This document shows, piece by piece, positions 56,943 through 64,000 of a DNA stretch of 64,000 nucleotides. Under the pieces are notes generated by a model that was given only the letters and a program-made list of their open reading frames with translations, made no database searches and had not been told where the DNA came from. Each line of letters starts with the position of its first letter. The first letter of the stretch is position 1. The DNA is from an uncultured Flavobacteriaceae bacterium (GTDB taxonomy: Bacteria > Bacteroidota > Bacteroidia > Flavobacteriales > Flavobacteriaceae). The translations under genes and the position numbers were made by a program. The stretch spans positions 37,781-101,780 of the forward strand of contig CAJJDI010000001.1 in the NCBI GenBank assembly GCA_905182835.1. The letters run 5' to 3'.

Positions 56943-57074
56943 TTAGTTACATCCACAACCATTACCATCACTGCATTTGCTTTTTTTGCCACCAATGATA
57001 TTATACTTTCTAAGTATATATATCACAGATATTAATAAAGTTATTCCGACTAATATTTCTTGTATAATGTTCAT
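56943..57074 (-). CDS. FeoB-associated Cys-rich membrane protein (43 aa)
   Basis: A 43-residue ORF not in the track: ATG at 57074, stop at 56943-56945. One membrane helix (ILVGITLLISVIYIL) is followed by basic residues and a cysteine-rich tail (KCSDGNGCGCN). It starts at the base after the feoB stop on the same strand, matching the 'FeoB-associated Cys-rich membrane protein' family common after feoB. It probably works with FeoB in ferrous iron uptake, perhaps as the FeoC substitute; its mechanism is not known. Confidence 0.85.
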   Translation of the reverse strand: MNIIQEILVGITLLISVIYILRKYNIIGGKKSKCSDGNGCGCN

Positions 57075-59168
57075 TTAATTTAATATTTGAAATGAAATAA
57101 ATGCAACTACATAAGCTATGAGAGTCATAATTATTAATTGAAGCAATGGCCATTTCCAACTATTGGTTTCTTTTTTCACTATAGCTAAAGTACTCATGCA
57201 CTGCATAGCAAAAGCATAAAATAACAGAAGAGATATACCAGAAGCCAGTGTAAACACTTTAGAACCATCACTGTATACCTCTGAAGACATGGATTCTTTA
57301 ATGGTACTCTCTACATCATCGGTATTCCCAACACTGTAAATTGTAGCTAAAGTACCAACAAAGACTTCTCTTGCCGCAAAAGAAGCAATTAAACCGATTC
57401 CTATTTTCCAGTCATAACCTAATGGCTTAATTATTGGCTCTATGCTTTTACCAATAATACCTATATATGAATGTTCAAGTTTATGAGAAGCAATTTCTGA
57501 TTCAATGTTTATATTCTCAAATTTTTCAAATTTTTCAGTGATAATGTTTTCAGCATCATTGAAATTTTCACCAGGCCCATAAGATGCTAACACCCATAAA
57601 ATTATAGATATAGCTAATATGATTTTACCCGCTTCTAACACAAATGATTTAGTTTTTTCAAATACCGTAATTAAAACATCCCTCAAAACAGGAACTTTAT
57701 AATTAGGCATTTCAATAACTAAAAAAGACTTTCTATTTGTTTTTAAAATTTTATTTAAAATATAGGCGGAAAATATTGCCATACCAAACCCAAGCATGTA
57801 AAGCATCATTAAAGTAAGCGCTTGATAGCTTACTCCAAGAAAGCTCCCTTCCGGAATCACTAAGGCTATAATGATTAAATAAACAGGTAAACGCGCCGAG
57901 CAAGTAGTAAATGGAGTTACAAGAATTGTAATTAACCTTTCTTTCCAATTTTCAATATTTCTGGTTGCCATTATAGCAGGAATTGCACATGCTGTTCCTG
58001 ATATTAATGGGACTACACTTTTACCACTTAAACCATACTTTCTCATTACTCTATCCATTAAAAAAACGACTCTACTCATGTAGCCAGTTTCTTCTAGAAT
58101 TGATATAAAAATAAATAGAAAAGCTATTTGAGGGATGAATATTACAATACCTCCAATTCCAGCAATTATTCCTTCCGCTAGTAGATCAGTCATTACACCA
58201 GCAGGGAGAACCTCTTTAGTGTAACTGGCAAGGTCTGCAAATGCAGTGTCAATCAAATCCATAGGAACTGAAGACCAGTCATAAATTACTTGAAAAATTG
58301 CAAGTAGAATTATAAAAAATATTAAATACCCATATATTTTATGAGTTAATATTCTGTCTAGAATTGCTCTATACCCAACTGCTTTAGAACTATCTATAAC
58401 TTGCCCTAACCTAAGAGCATTGTTAATGAATTGATATCTTTTTATAGTTTCTTTTTGTTGTAATCTTTTTAACTCAGAAGTTGATTTGGTTTTAAAATCT
58501 AAAATATCTAAAGAGTTCCTGTCCATTTTACCAAAGTTGGCATCTTGACTTATAACAACCCATAATTTATATAAATCTTGATTTGGAAAAGCAGAGGACA
58601 AACTATTGAAATAGTTTTCATCAATTAAGCTTAAATCAATTGAAGGTTTAGTTGAAATTTGCTTAAAATTAACAATACATTCTTTTAACTCACTAATACC
58701 TAAACTTCCATCTCTACTTGTTAAAATTATTTTTGCATCAAGCTCTTTCTCTAATAATGGGATGTCTAATGAAATGCCTTTATATTTCATCCTATCAGCC
58801 ATGTTAACAGCTAATATTACAGGTATTTTTAAGTCTTTTATTTGAGTAAATAAAACTAAATTTCTTTTTAAATTCTCAACATCACTTACAATTACAGCAA
58901 CATCTGGAAAATCTTTATCATTTTTATTTAAAAGCAATTCTATAACTAAATTTTCATCAATGGAAGATGCATTTAAGCTATAGGTTCCGGGGAGATCGAG
59001 AATATGCGCTTTTACACCTCTTTCTAATTTGCAAATACCTTCTTTTTTTTCAACAGTAATACCAGGATAATTACCTACTTTTTGATTCAGCCCAGTTAGA
59101 GCATTAAACAAAGAGGTTTTTCCTGTGTTTGGATTACCAATAAGAGAAACTTTTATTTGCTTACTCAT
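57075..59168 (-). CDS. feoB: ferrous iron transporter FeoB
   Basis: A 697-residue G-protein-coupled Fe2+ transporter. The GTPase domain has G1 GNPNTGKTS (11-19), G3 DLPGTYSL and G4 VNMAD; a membrane part of about eleven helices follows, with the two GATE-like regions (VVPLISGTACAIPAIM and FAAREVFVGTLATIY). I use the ATG at 59168, which overlaps feoA by 8 bases; the TTG at 59183 lies within feoA. Confidence 0.97.
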   Translation of the reverse strand: MSKQIKVSLIGNPNTGKTSLFNALTGLNQKVGNYPGITVEKKEGICKLERGVKAHILDLPGTYSLNASSIDENLVIELLLNKNDKDFPDVAVIVSDVENLKRNLVLFTQIKDLKIPVILAVNMADRMKYKGISLDIPLLEKELDAKIILTSRDGSLGISELKECIVNFKQISTKPSIDLSLIDENYFNSLSSAFPNQDLYKLWVVISQDANFGKMDRNSLDILDFKTKSTSELKRLQQKETIKRYQFINNALRLGQVIDSSKAVGYRAILDRILTHKIYGYLIFFIILLAIFQVIYDWSSVPMDLIDTAFADLASYTKEVLPAGVMTDLLAEGIIAGIGGIVIFIPQIAFLFIFISILEETGYMSRVVFLMDRVMRKYGLSGKSVVPLISGTACAIPAIMATRNIENWKERLITILVTPFTTCSARLPVYLIIIALVIPEGSFLGVSYQALTLMMLYMLGFGMAIFSAYILNKILKTNRKSFLVIEMPNYKVPVLRDVLITVFEKTKSFVLEAGKIILAISIILWVLASYGPGENFNDAENIITEKFEKFENINIESEIASHKLEHSYIGIIGKSIEPIIKPLGYDWKIGIGLIASFAAREVFVGTLATIYSVGNTDDVESTIKESMSSEVYSDGSKVFTLASGISLLLFYAFAMQCMSTLAIVKKETNSWKWPLLQLIIMTLIAYVVAFISFQILN

Positions 59169-59394
59169 CTTTGAGTTTATCAACGATTATTAATTTGGCA
59201 GTTTTTGATCTTATAGCTAGATGCGTACCCTCAATATTTATATACATAGGTCCAGAAAATGGAGCCTGTTGAATTACTTTTATTTCATTCCCAGGAAGAC
59301 ATCCCATTTCTAATAATTTTATTGGAATATCTATAGATGAAACATCTTTAATTATTGCAGTATCTCCTTTATTTAAGTCGGCAATTGTATACAT
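59161..59394 (-). CDS. feoA: ferrous iron transport protein FeoA
   Basis: A 77-residue SH3-like FeoA. It has IKLLEMGCLPGNEIKVIQQAPFSGP and IAIRSK-type segments (LAIRSKTAKLI) characteristic of the family, and is thought to assist FeoB. It is the first gene of the feoA-feoB-Cys-rich operon. The -7 box at 59422-59429 lies 28 bases upstream. No obvious Fur box is visible. Confidence 0.93.
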   Translation of the reverse strand: MYTIADLNKGDTAIIKDVSSIDIPIKLLEMGCLPGNEIKVIQQAPFSGPMYINIEGTHLAIRSKTAKLIIVDKLKDE

Positions 59395-59421
59395 TTGTTA
59401 TTTAGAATGATTTTAAGTTAC

Positions 59422-59429
59422 CAAAAGTA
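59422..59429 (-). promoter_or_regulatory. -7 box of the feo operon
   Basis: TACTTTTG on the minus strand, between the SCO gene end and feoA, fits the Bacteroidota -7 consensus and lies 28 bases before the feoA ATG. The -33 element is not clear. Confidence 0.4.
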
Positions 59430-59450
59430 CTAAAAAAAAACAGGAACTTT

Positions 59451-60116
59451 CTAATCTGATTTTTTTAATATTTTTATATCATTTATAAGTCTGTTAATTT
59501 CTTCTTTATCAGTACCGTCATAAAATCCTCGGATTTGTTTTTTCTTATCAATTAACACAAAATTCTCTGTATGAATCAGATCATACTCACTAAATTTATT
59601 ACCTTTTGCAGCCAAGTAAGATTTTCTAGCTAAATCATATATTTCTTTTTTATCTCCAGTCACTAAGTCCCATTTAGAATCAATAACACTATTGTCAATT
59701 GCATATTTTTTCAATACTTCTACAGAATCAATTTCAGGAAATACAGTGTGAGATAATAATAAAATTTCTGAATCTTCAATTAATTTATCTTGGAGATCCT
59801 TCATGTTCTTTGTCATTATAGGGCATATAGACTGGCATGTTGTAAAAAAGAAATCGGCAACATATATTTTATTATCATATTTTTTTTGAGTGACGATTTC
59901 CCCATTTTGATTAGTAAGGCTAAAGTCAGAAATTTTATGATAATTTATCTTATGTACAATCGTACTATCAACTAATTCATTGTTGACACTAGCGGGCTGG
60001 TAAACTGGAAGCCTTTCAATTGGTTTTAGAATGGTGTAGAACAGACAAATTGAAATTATACCCCAAACTATTATAGAAAGTCCAATCCACTTGTAATTTG
60101 AAAAAAAACCGATCAT
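59451..60116 (-). CDS. SCO1/SenC family protein
   Basis: A 221-residue membrane-anchored thioredoxin-fold protein. The copper ligands are C94 and C98 in TTCQSICPIM, with a histidine in the LIHTENFVLID segment. Such proteins deliver copper to the CuA site of cytochrome oxidase. The ATG at 60116 is preferred: the TTG at 60155 lies upstream of the -7 box at 60140-60147. No cytochrome oxidase gene is close. Confidence 0.92.
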   Translation of the reverse strand: MIGFFSNYKWIGLSIIVWGIISICLFYTILKPIERLPVYQPASVNNELVDSTIVHKINYHKISDFSLTNQNGEIVTQKKYDNKIYVADFFFTTCQSICPIMTKNMKDLQDKLIEDSEILLLSHTVFPEIDSVEVLKKYAIDNSVIDSKWDLVTGDKKEIYDLARKSYLAAKGNKFSEYDLIHTENFVLIDKKKQIRGFYDGTDKEEINRLINDIKILKKSD

Positions 60117-60139
60117 AAATATTAAAATAAATGTGGAAA

Positions 60140-60147
60140 CAAAAATA
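60140..60147 (-). promoter_or_regulatory. possible -7 box of the SCO gene
   Basis: TATTTTTG on the minus strand fits TAnnTTTG. Transcription from it would begin between the ATG at 60116 and the TTG at 60155, favouring the ATG start. Confidence 0.38.
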
Positions 60148-60200
60148 CAACACAATTAGCATTTAATTAGTATTTTAGATTGATAATAAAACAATTTTTA

Positions 60201-62129
60201 ATGAAGTTTCTTCAAATATTTACTATAGTTTTCCCTATAATGTTATTCTCTCAAAATGATATTGATAATTTACCTATAGCTGAATCAGAATTTGCAAAAA
60301 AAATTCTTTCTCAAAAAATTAATTTAAACACTACAAACTATGATTTAAAGTATCATAAATTAGATTTAAATTTAAACCCAGAAGAGGCCTTTATTAGTGG
60401 TGTAATTACTTCTCATTTTTTAGCCCTTGAAGATTTAAATCAAATTACCTTTGATTTATCTGATAACATGGAGGTAGAAAGCGTAATTCATTTGGGTTCA
60501 AATACCAACTTAGGGTTTAGTCAAAATTCTGATGACGAGGTAATAATTGATTTGCAGAGTACTCAGGCTCAAGGGGTGTTAGACTCTATTAGTATTTCTT
60601 ATTCTGGGAACCCGGTTAGCTCTGGCTTTGGATCTTTTGAGCAGTCAAATCATGATGGAGACCCTGTGATTTGGACACTTTCTGAGCCTTATGGAGCAAA
60701 AGGTTGGTGGCCATGTAAGCAAGATTTGAATGATAAAATTGATTCTATTGATGTTTTTATAAATACACCTCTTTATAATCCAAATAATGAAGATTATGTT
60801 GCTGTTTCTAATGGTATTGAAATTAGCCAGCAGATTAGTGACAATCAAAAAACCACTCATTTTAAACACAATTACCCAATTCCAGCTTACTTAATAGCTA
60901 TTGCTGTAACAAATTATGAAGTATATTCTCATGAGGTTAATAATAATGGAAACCCATTTGATATAGTCAATTATGTTTATCCAGAGGATTTTTCATCTGC
61001 CCAAAATCAAACTTTAATTACTGTTGATATCATGAATTTCTTCTCTGAAAAATTTGAAGAATACCCATTTTCAAATGAGAAATATGGACATGCTCAATTT
61101 GGTTGGGGAGGAGGCATGGAACACACAACAGTTTCATTTATGGGAAGCTTTAGTAGAGGATTAATCGCCCACGAGCTTGCCCATCAATGGTTCGGAAATA
61201 AAATAACCTGTGCTAGTTGGCAAGACATCTGGCTTAATGAAGGCTTTGCTACTTACTTGTCAGGATTAGTGATAGAACACTTAGACGGAAGTGATTCCTT
61301 TAATTCTTGGAAACAGCAGAAAGTTAATTCTATAACAAGTCAGACATCCGGTTCTGTATATGTGCCTGCTCAAGACACATTATCGGTAGGTAGAATTTTT
61401 AGCGGAAGATTGTCTTACAATAAAGGTTCAATGGTTTTGCATATGCTTAGAACAAAACTTGGCGACGATTTGTTTTTTGAAAGCTTACAGAATTATTTAT
61501 CAACTCCTGAATTTGCATACGGCTATGCGACATCTTTAGAGTTTATCTCATCTGTTGAAACAACTACAGAAATGGATCTGGCAGAATTTTTTGAGGATTG
61601 GTTGTTTAATGAAGGTTACCCGAGTTATATAGCGGAGTGGGGGCAACCATCTGATGAATTACAAATAATTTTAAGTCAATCATCAAGTCATGAATCAGTT
61701 GATTTTTTCGAAGGGTTAATTACAATAAGAGTATTGGGAGAATCAGGAGAGGCCTTAGATTTAGTTTTAGATCACAATTATAACAATCAAGTCTTTATAA
61801 ATGATGTAGGGTTTAATGTTTCATCTGTTGAAATTAATCCAGATTATAATGTGATTTCAAAAGACAATTTTGTTCTTTTAAGTTCAGACACCCCTATAAT
61901 TAATGAGGAATTAATTATATACCCAAACCCAACGAGTTCTAATATAGAAATCAATAAACCTTATGGTTTGAAAATCTCTAATATTGAGTTATTTAATATT
62001 AATGGACAATTAGTTTCATCTTATAATTATTCAAAAAACATACAGTTAGAGAATTTAAGCAAAGGTCAGTATTTTTTTAAGTTTTATTCTGATTCTGGAA
62101 CTATTTACAAAGCCTTAATTATAAATTAA
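60201..62129 (+). CDS. secreted M1 family aminopeptidase with T9SS sorting domain
   Basis: A 642-residue metallopeptidase with a signal peptide (FLQIFTIVFPIMLFSQ). The exopeptidase motif is GGGMEH and the zinc site is HELAH at 324-328 with the third ligand E347 (LNEGFATY). A linker leads to a T9SS type A C-terminal domain of about 75 residues (IYPNPTSSNIEI ... NLSKGQYFFKF), so the protein should cross the outer membrane by type IX secretion. The TTG at 60180 is the track start; ATG at 60201 is preferred. Confidence 0.93.
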   Translation: MKFLQIFTIVFPIMLFSQNDIDNLPIAESEFAKKILSQKINLNTTNYDLKYHKLDLNLNPEEAFISGVITSHFLALEDLNQITFDLSDNMEVESVIHLGSNTNLGFSQNSDDEVIIDLQSTQAQGVLDSISISYSGNPVSSGFGSFEQSNHDGDPVIWTLSEPYGAKGWWPCKQDLNDKIDSIDVFINTPLYNPNNEDYVAVSNGIEISQQISDNQKTTHFKHNYPIPAYLIAIAVTNYEVYSHEVNNNGNPFDIVNYVYPEDFSSAQNQTLITVDIMNFFSEKFEEYPFSNEKYGHAQFGWGGGMEHTTVSFMGSFSRGLIAHELAHQWFGNKITCASWQDIWLNEGFATYLSGLVIEHLDGSDSFNSWKQQKVNSITSQTSGSVYVPAQDTLSVGRIFSGRLSYNKGSMVLHMLRTKLGDDLFFESLQNYLSTPEFAYGYATSLEFISSVETTTEMDLAEFFEDWLFNEGYPSYIAEWGQPSDELQIILSQSSSHESVDFFEGLITIRVLGESGEALDLVLDHNYNNQVFINDVGFNVSSVEINPDYNVISKDNFVLLSSDTPIINEELIIYPNPTSSNIEINKPYGLKISNIELFNINGQLVSSYNYSKNIQLENLSKGQYFFKFYSDSGTIYKALIIN

Positions 62130-62190
62130 TTAAAGTGTTTTTTTTTGCTAAGATTCCTGTATTTTAGCCCCTTCATAAATACTAGATTAA

Positions 62191-63534
62191 ATGATAGATT
62201 TTATTATTAGAGGTTCACAGTTATTATTGAGCTTATCCATATTAGTTGTTTTACATGAGTTGGGTCACTTTATCCCTGCTAAACTGTTTAAAACAAGAGT
62301 AGAAAAATTTTATTTATTTTTTGATGTTAAATTTTCTTTATTCAAAAAGAAAATTGGTGACACAGTTTATGGAATTGGGTGGCTTCCTTTAGGGGGTTAT
62401 GTTAAAATCTCTGGGATGATTGATGAAAGCATGGATACGGACCAAATGTCACAACCTCCACAACCTTGGGAATTTAGATCAAAACCTTCTTGGCAGAGAT
62501 TGATTATAATGTTAGGTGGAGTAACTGTTAATTTTATTTTAGCATTAATTATATATATAGGCTTAGCTTATTCAAACGGAGATACATTTATAACTAACGA
62601 AAGTGTAAAAGGTGGGTATTTAATTACCAATCCAATTTTAACAGAAGCAGGATTTAAAACTGGAGATAAAATTATATCATCAAATAATGAAGAGGTTCTC
62701 ACTTACAATGAGTTACGAAAATCTATTATAACAGCAAAAACATATGAAGTTGAGAGGGATGGAAAAATAATTGATATAGACATGCCGGTTGATTTTCTAG
62801 GGAAGTTAAGTACCAGTAAAGATAGAAGCTTATTTGAATTTAGAAGACCATTAATAATTAAAGAAGTAACTGAAGAATCTTTGAATAAAAATTTTAATTT
62901 ACTTCAAGGGGATGTTATTGAATCAATTAATGGGATTGAGATACCCTATCGAGATCAGATCACGGAAATTCTTGAAAATAACAAAAATCAGACTATTGAG
63001 GTTAGTATTTTAAGAGATGAAATGCCAATGTCAAAAACATTAAATGTCAATCAGGACGGAGCATTAGGTATTATCTTTGGGTCCACAAATAAAGATTTAA
63101 TTGATTATAATTATATAGAACTAGTTACAAATACTTATGATATAGAGGAAAGTTTTTCGGTAGGATCTAAAAGATTCACTTCACAAGTTGGAAGTTATTT
63201 AGATCAATTTAAAGCTATATTCAGTCCTGAAACAGGGGCTTACAAAGGTCTGGGAGGGTTTATAGCGATTGGCAATATTTTTCCTTCATATTGGAGTTGG
63301 TCAAGTTTTTGGTCTATAACAGCCTTCCTTTCTATTATGCTAGGAGTATTGAACTTACTGCCAATACCAGCACTAGACGGAGGTCATGTAATGTTTTTAC
63401 TATATGAAATGATTACTGGCAAAAAGCCGTCAGACAAGTTTATGGAGTACGCACAAACGATCGGTTTTTTAATTTTAATTACATTAGTTGTATTCGCTAA
63501 CGGTAACGATATTTTTAAAGCTATATTTAATTAG
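62191..63534 (+). CDS. rseP: site-2 protease RseP
   Basis: A 447-residue intramembrane zinc protease. HELGH is at 22-26 in the first helix and the third metal ligand is in LPIPALDGGHVMF near the C-terminus; two PDZ-like segments lie between (NPILTEAGFKTGDKI and LLQGDVIESINGIEI). RseP cuts anti-sigma factors or signal-peptide remnants in the inner membrane. It is a single-gene transcript by position, before tRNA-Asn. Confidence 0.95.
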   Translation: MIDFIIRGSQLLLSLSILVVLHELGHFIPAKLFKTRVEKFYLFFDVKFSLFKKKIGDTVYGIGWLPLGGYVKISGMIDESMDTDQMSQPPQPWEFRSKPSWQRLIIMLGGVTVNFILALIIYIGLAYSNGDTFITNESVKGGYLITNPILTEAGFKTGDKIISSNNEEVLTYNELRKSIITAKTYEVERDGKIIDIDMPVDFLGKLSTSKDRSLFEFRRPLIIKEVTEESLNKNFNLLQGDVIESINGIEIPYRDQITEILENNKNQTIEVSILRDEMPMSKTLNVNQDGALGIIFGSTNKDLIDYNYIELVTNTYDIEESFSVGSKRFTSQVGSYLDQFKAIFSPETGAYKGLGGFIAIGNIFPSYWSWSSFWSITAFLSIMLGVLNLLPIPALDGGHVMFLLYEMITGKKPSDKFMEYAQTIGFLILITLVVFANGNDIFKAIFN

Positions 63535-63566
63535 CATATTATTTTAAAAGATTAAAAAATAATATA

Positions 63567-63574
63567 TATATTTG
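63567..63574 (+). promoter_or_regulatory. -7 box of the tRNA-Asn gene
   Basis: TATATTTG at 63567-63574 fits the -7 consensus and lies 20 bases upstream of the tRNA. A TTG -33 is not evident in this AT-rich stretch. Confidence 0.4.
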
Positions 63575-63594
63575 CGCTCATTATTTATTGACAT

Positions 63595-63668
63595 TCCTCC
63601 TTAGCTCAGTTGGTTAGAGCATCTGACTGTTAATCAGAGGGTCCAAAGTTCGAGTCTTTGAGGAGGAG
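63595..63668 (+). tRNA. tRNA-Asn (GTT)
   Basis: A full cloverleaf: acceptor stem TCCTCCT/AGGAGGA (7 of 7 pairs), D stem GCTC/GAGC, anticodon stem TCTGA/TCAGA with loop CTGTTAA and anticodon GTT at 63629-63631, variable region GGGTC, T stem CAAAG/CTTTG with loop TTCGAGT. The discriminator is G and the CCA end is not encoded. A terminator follows directly. Confidence 0.97.
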
Positions 63669-63670
63669 CA

Positions 63671-63701
63671 AAAAGGTTTACAGAGATGTAAGCCTTTTTT
63701 T
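63671..63701 (+). terminator. intrinsic terminator after tRNA-Asn
   Basis: AAAAGGTTTAC (63671-63681) pairs with GTAAGCCTTTT (63688-63698) around AGAGAT, with one G-U pair, and a T-run follows. It immediately follows the tRNA. Confidence 0.75.
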
Positions 63702-63888
63702 GTTTACTCTCACTTCTCTAACCAGTTGTTAAAGACTCCTAAAAGCATCTACTCTTAATTGACAATAAGTATCTCAAAGAACAAGCTAAATTTAGTAAAA
63801 CTGGCAGACAATTGACAGACATTTATGTTCTTTTCGACTTTTAGCAGTTTTCTCAACACGCTTTGTTCCAAAGCTACTGAGCCATAGT
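63702..63888. other. intergenic stretch after tRNA-Asn
   Basis: About 190 bases between the tRNA terminator and the minus-strand partial gene. I see no clear gene. An imperfect tandem repeat, TGGCAGACAAT then TGACAGACAT (63802-63822), is the only structure noted. The stretch is where an attachment site of a tRNA-linked element could lie. Confidence 0.5.
63802..63822. repeat. imperfect tandem repeat near tRNA-Asn
   Basis: TGGCAGACAAT (63802-63812) is followed by TGACAGACAT (63813-63822), two near-identical units of 10-11 bases. It could be a recombinase binding motif beside the tRNA, but such short repeats arise easily by chance. Confidence 0.3.
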
Positions 63889-64000
63889 CTATTCTTTTCC
63901 AAGAAAATCTTTCCAACCTATCCAATCTTTTTTATATTCTAAGCATTGGTCTGGGTTTATTGGATAATACTTTGGCCTGTCAGGACTTTCTTTCCACTGT
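63889..64000 (-). CDS. C-terminal fragment of an unknown protein, integrase-repeat-like
   Basis: On the minus strand a frame enters from the right edge and ends in TAG at 63889-63891, showing 36 residues. The end (YYPINPDQCLEYKKDWIGWKDFLG) has the P-x-YP-x-P-x-x-Y-x-x-W-x-GW-x-DFLG arrangement of short repeats seen in phage/integrase-associated proteins and some algal-virus proteins. The assignment is from memory of that pattern only; the 5' part is outside the window. Position next to a tRNA fits a mobile element. Confidence 0.5.
   Translation of the reverse strand, partial: QWKESPDRPKYYPINPDQCLEYKKDWIGWKDFLGKE

Noticed and set aside
59395-59450. Fur box upstream of feoA
   Set aside because: No sequence close to the 19-base Fur consensus was found in the gap, so iron control is not claimed from sequence.
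63536-63565. ATATTATTTT / AAAATAATAT inverted repeat after rseP
   Set aside because: Composed only of A and T, without a T-run on the plus strand, and it runs into the tRNA promoter; too weak to call a terminator.
63861-63873. CTTTGTTCCAAAG mini-palindrome resembling the T arm of the tRNA
   Set aside because: Only five pairs and no continuous match to the tRNA 3' end, so not an attachment-site duplicate.

Overview
The window is AT-rich chromosomal DNA from a member of the Bacteroidota, most likely a marine Flavobacteriaceae bacterium. The evidence is gene content (GldH, a SprE/PorW-type lipoprotein, a T9SS C-terminal sorting domain, BrxA/B, DUF4292, HU-CCDC81/SPOR, RicT-GldH-PBP1A order), a split ATP synthase locus lacking beta and epsilon, the absence of Shine-Dalgarno-like leaders, and several Bacteroidota-type promoters (TTG, about 19-21 nt, TAnnTTTG). 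Genes are tightly packed and convergent neighbours usually overlap at their stop codons, as in streamlined marine genomes.

Layout. 1-7257: end of a surface polysaccharide locus (flippase fragment, sulfotransferase, two Wzy/WaaL-like membrane proteins, GT2, GT4, initiating sugar-phosphate transferase), closed by a terminator. 7315-12238: purD, three flavobacterial proteins of unknown function (DUF6341-, DUF6427- and DUF6165-like), a GT9 heptosyltransferase-like protein and a flavodoxin/ferredoxin-type oxidoreductase. 12371-20874: SprE/PorW-like lipoprotein, bactofilin, then atpZ, an AtpI-like membrane protein, atpB, E, F, H, A, G, with a strong promoter before atpB and a hairpin between atpE and atpF. 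20938-24826: lipid-linked-sugar flippase, dut, DUF4292 lipoprotein, EnvC-like murein hydrolase activator. 24803-29014: minus-strand trpS, HU/SPOR protein and thioesterase; plsC; recA. 29161-35527: trhO, ricT, gldH, PBP1A, scoA, scoB.

35520-51234 is dominated by heme synthesis. A minus-strand run hemA-hemC-hemD-hemE-hemF-hemB continues without gaps into a serine hydrolase and a double-ATPase ABC protein. Divergently, an AraC-type regulator leads into hemH, a MATE transporter, a large BNR-propeller protein and a HemJ/CopD-like protein. Only hemL is missing from a glutamate-to-heme route. HemJ is translationally coupled to a sensor kinase and an enoyl-CoA hydratase.

53578-64000: a chimeric TonB-plug protein without a barrel, bacilliredoxin, ZIP transporter, a feoA-feoB-43-residue Feo-associated protein operon (the last gene is missing from the ORF track), SCO protein, secreted M1 aminopeptidase with a T9SS sorting tail, RseP protease, and tRNA-Asn(GTT) with promoter and terminator. 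The right edge carries the C-terminus of an unknown minus-strand protein whose W-x-GW-x-D-F-L-G pattern suggests a phage/integrase-type repeat, so a mobile element may begin beside the tRNA.

The most unusual items are the plug/TPR/DUF2135-like fusion at 53578-55626, the candidate AraC operator repeats between hemA and araC, the hairpin within the atp operon, the palindrome upstream of recA, and the near-universal overlap of convergent gene ends. I saw no CRISPR array, insertion sequence, rRNA or complete prophage.
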